Assembly: GCF_014202645.1 (NCBI RefSeq)
Contig: NZ_JACHHG010000006.1
Span: 1-64,000, forward strand
Origin: Deinobacterium chartae
Lineage (GTDB): Bacteria; Deinococcota; Deinococci; Deinococcales; Deinococcaceae
Direction of reading: 5' to 3'
Length of the DNA stretch: 64,000 bases
Shown here: positions 63,898 through 64,000 of the stretch, piece by piece
Layout: every line of letters begins with the position of its first letter
Position numbering within the stretch: position 1 is the first letter of the stretch
Notes under the pieces: generated by a model
What the model saw: only the letters and a program-made list of their open reading frames with translations
Databases searched by the model: none
Told to the model about the DNA's origin: nothing
Translations under genes and position numbers: made by a program

Positions 63898-64000
63898 ATG
63901 AAGATCAACCGTAACATGCTGGCCCTCTCTGCCCTGCTGTTCGGCGCTGCCCAGGCAGCCCCGGTCACCATCACCTACTGGCAGTACGACTTCGCCTCGA
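63898..64000 (+). CDS. Extracellular solute-binding protein of a sugar ABC transporter, N-terminal fragment
   Basis: Only 34 codons are in the window. The start, with GGAGGAAG upstream, gives a signal peptide (MKINRNMLALSALLFGAAQAA) followed by PVTITYWQYDFAS, a typical opening of family 1 sugar-binding proteins. It probably continues into permease genes. Placed 51 nt after the second PIG-L gene, it supports uptake of the saccharide product of this locus. Confidence 0.75.
   Translation, partial: MKINRNMLALSALLFGAAQAAPVTITYWQYDFAS

Overview
This 64 kb window looks like chromosome from a member of the Deinococcota (Deinococcus or a close relative). The evidence is the high GC content, the gene set (CarD, an SpoVS-type protein in an apparent non-sporulator, DUF3352, a 2'-5' RNA ligase next to Mrp, a DraRnl-like RNA ligase with an HD-Pnk) and the promoters. 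Many genes start 5-7 nt after a TANNNT -10 box, the leaderless arrangement known from Deinococcus. The hexamer CTCGAG is extremely common in native genes. I saw no tRNA, rRNA or CRISPR array. Apart from an insertion sequence cut by the left edge, and one MarR-AlkD pair with foreign composition, this is mostly housekeeping chromosome.

Layout. 1-2.9 kb: IS end, then a divergent Gfo/Idh/MocA dehydrogenase and sugar isomerase, then rsmJ. 3.1-7.8 kb: the conserved membrane and RNA-processing run nfeD-floA-small membrane protein-phoH-ybeY-dgkA. 8.0-11 kb: a DUF4142 lipoprotein behind a structured leader, and glpF-glpK behind a palindromic operator. 11.5-13.3 kb: a CorC-type CBS protein and cdd, which complete the nfeD-cdd block. 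13.4-18.3 kb: nitrilase-GNAT pair, SnoaL-like protein, DUF3352 and a Ca2+/H+ exchanger. 18.5-23.5 kb: recG, an SPFH-Arc pair, DUF2171, then carD preceded by a promoter-terminator unit that may be a small RNA. 23.6-29.2 kb: proA-proB, a frameshifted phosphoesterase, rsmB, a YugP-like protease and spoVS. 29.5-37.6 kb: gltB, a secreted phosphoesterase, pckA and hpf. 37.9-39.3 kb: marR-alkD. 39.8-45.7 kb: guaA, a pseudokinase-PEGA membrane protein, mrp-SufR-like regulator-2H phosphoesterase, and truncated haemoglobin. 45.8-49.8 kb: a large BTAD/ATPase/TPR regulator and two tiny exported Gly-Leu repeat proteins. 49.9-56.2 kb: RNA-repair pair (RNA ligase and HD-Pnk), GH57 glucanotransferase/amylase, YczE-like protein, HAD hydrolase and rnhB. 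56.5-64 kb: a translationally coupled ROK-regulated locus with an ArgH-like lyase, two large exported PIG-L deacetylase-type proteins and the start of a sugar-ABC binding protein.

How the genes work together. glpF/glpK take up and phosphorylate glycerol. gltB, proA/proB and pckA link central nitrogen and carbon metabolism. mrp with a SufR-like regulator forms a small Fe-S module. RNA ligase plus HD-Pnk can heal and seal broken RNA. The ROK locus is probably a system for deacetylating and importing an N-acetylated saccharide; the ArgH-like lyase in it has no obvious role in arginine synthesis. The most promising under-described items are the ROK/ArgH-like/PIG-L locus, the RNA-repair pair, the Gly-Leu repeat proteins, and the structured RNAs before the DUF4142 and carD genes.
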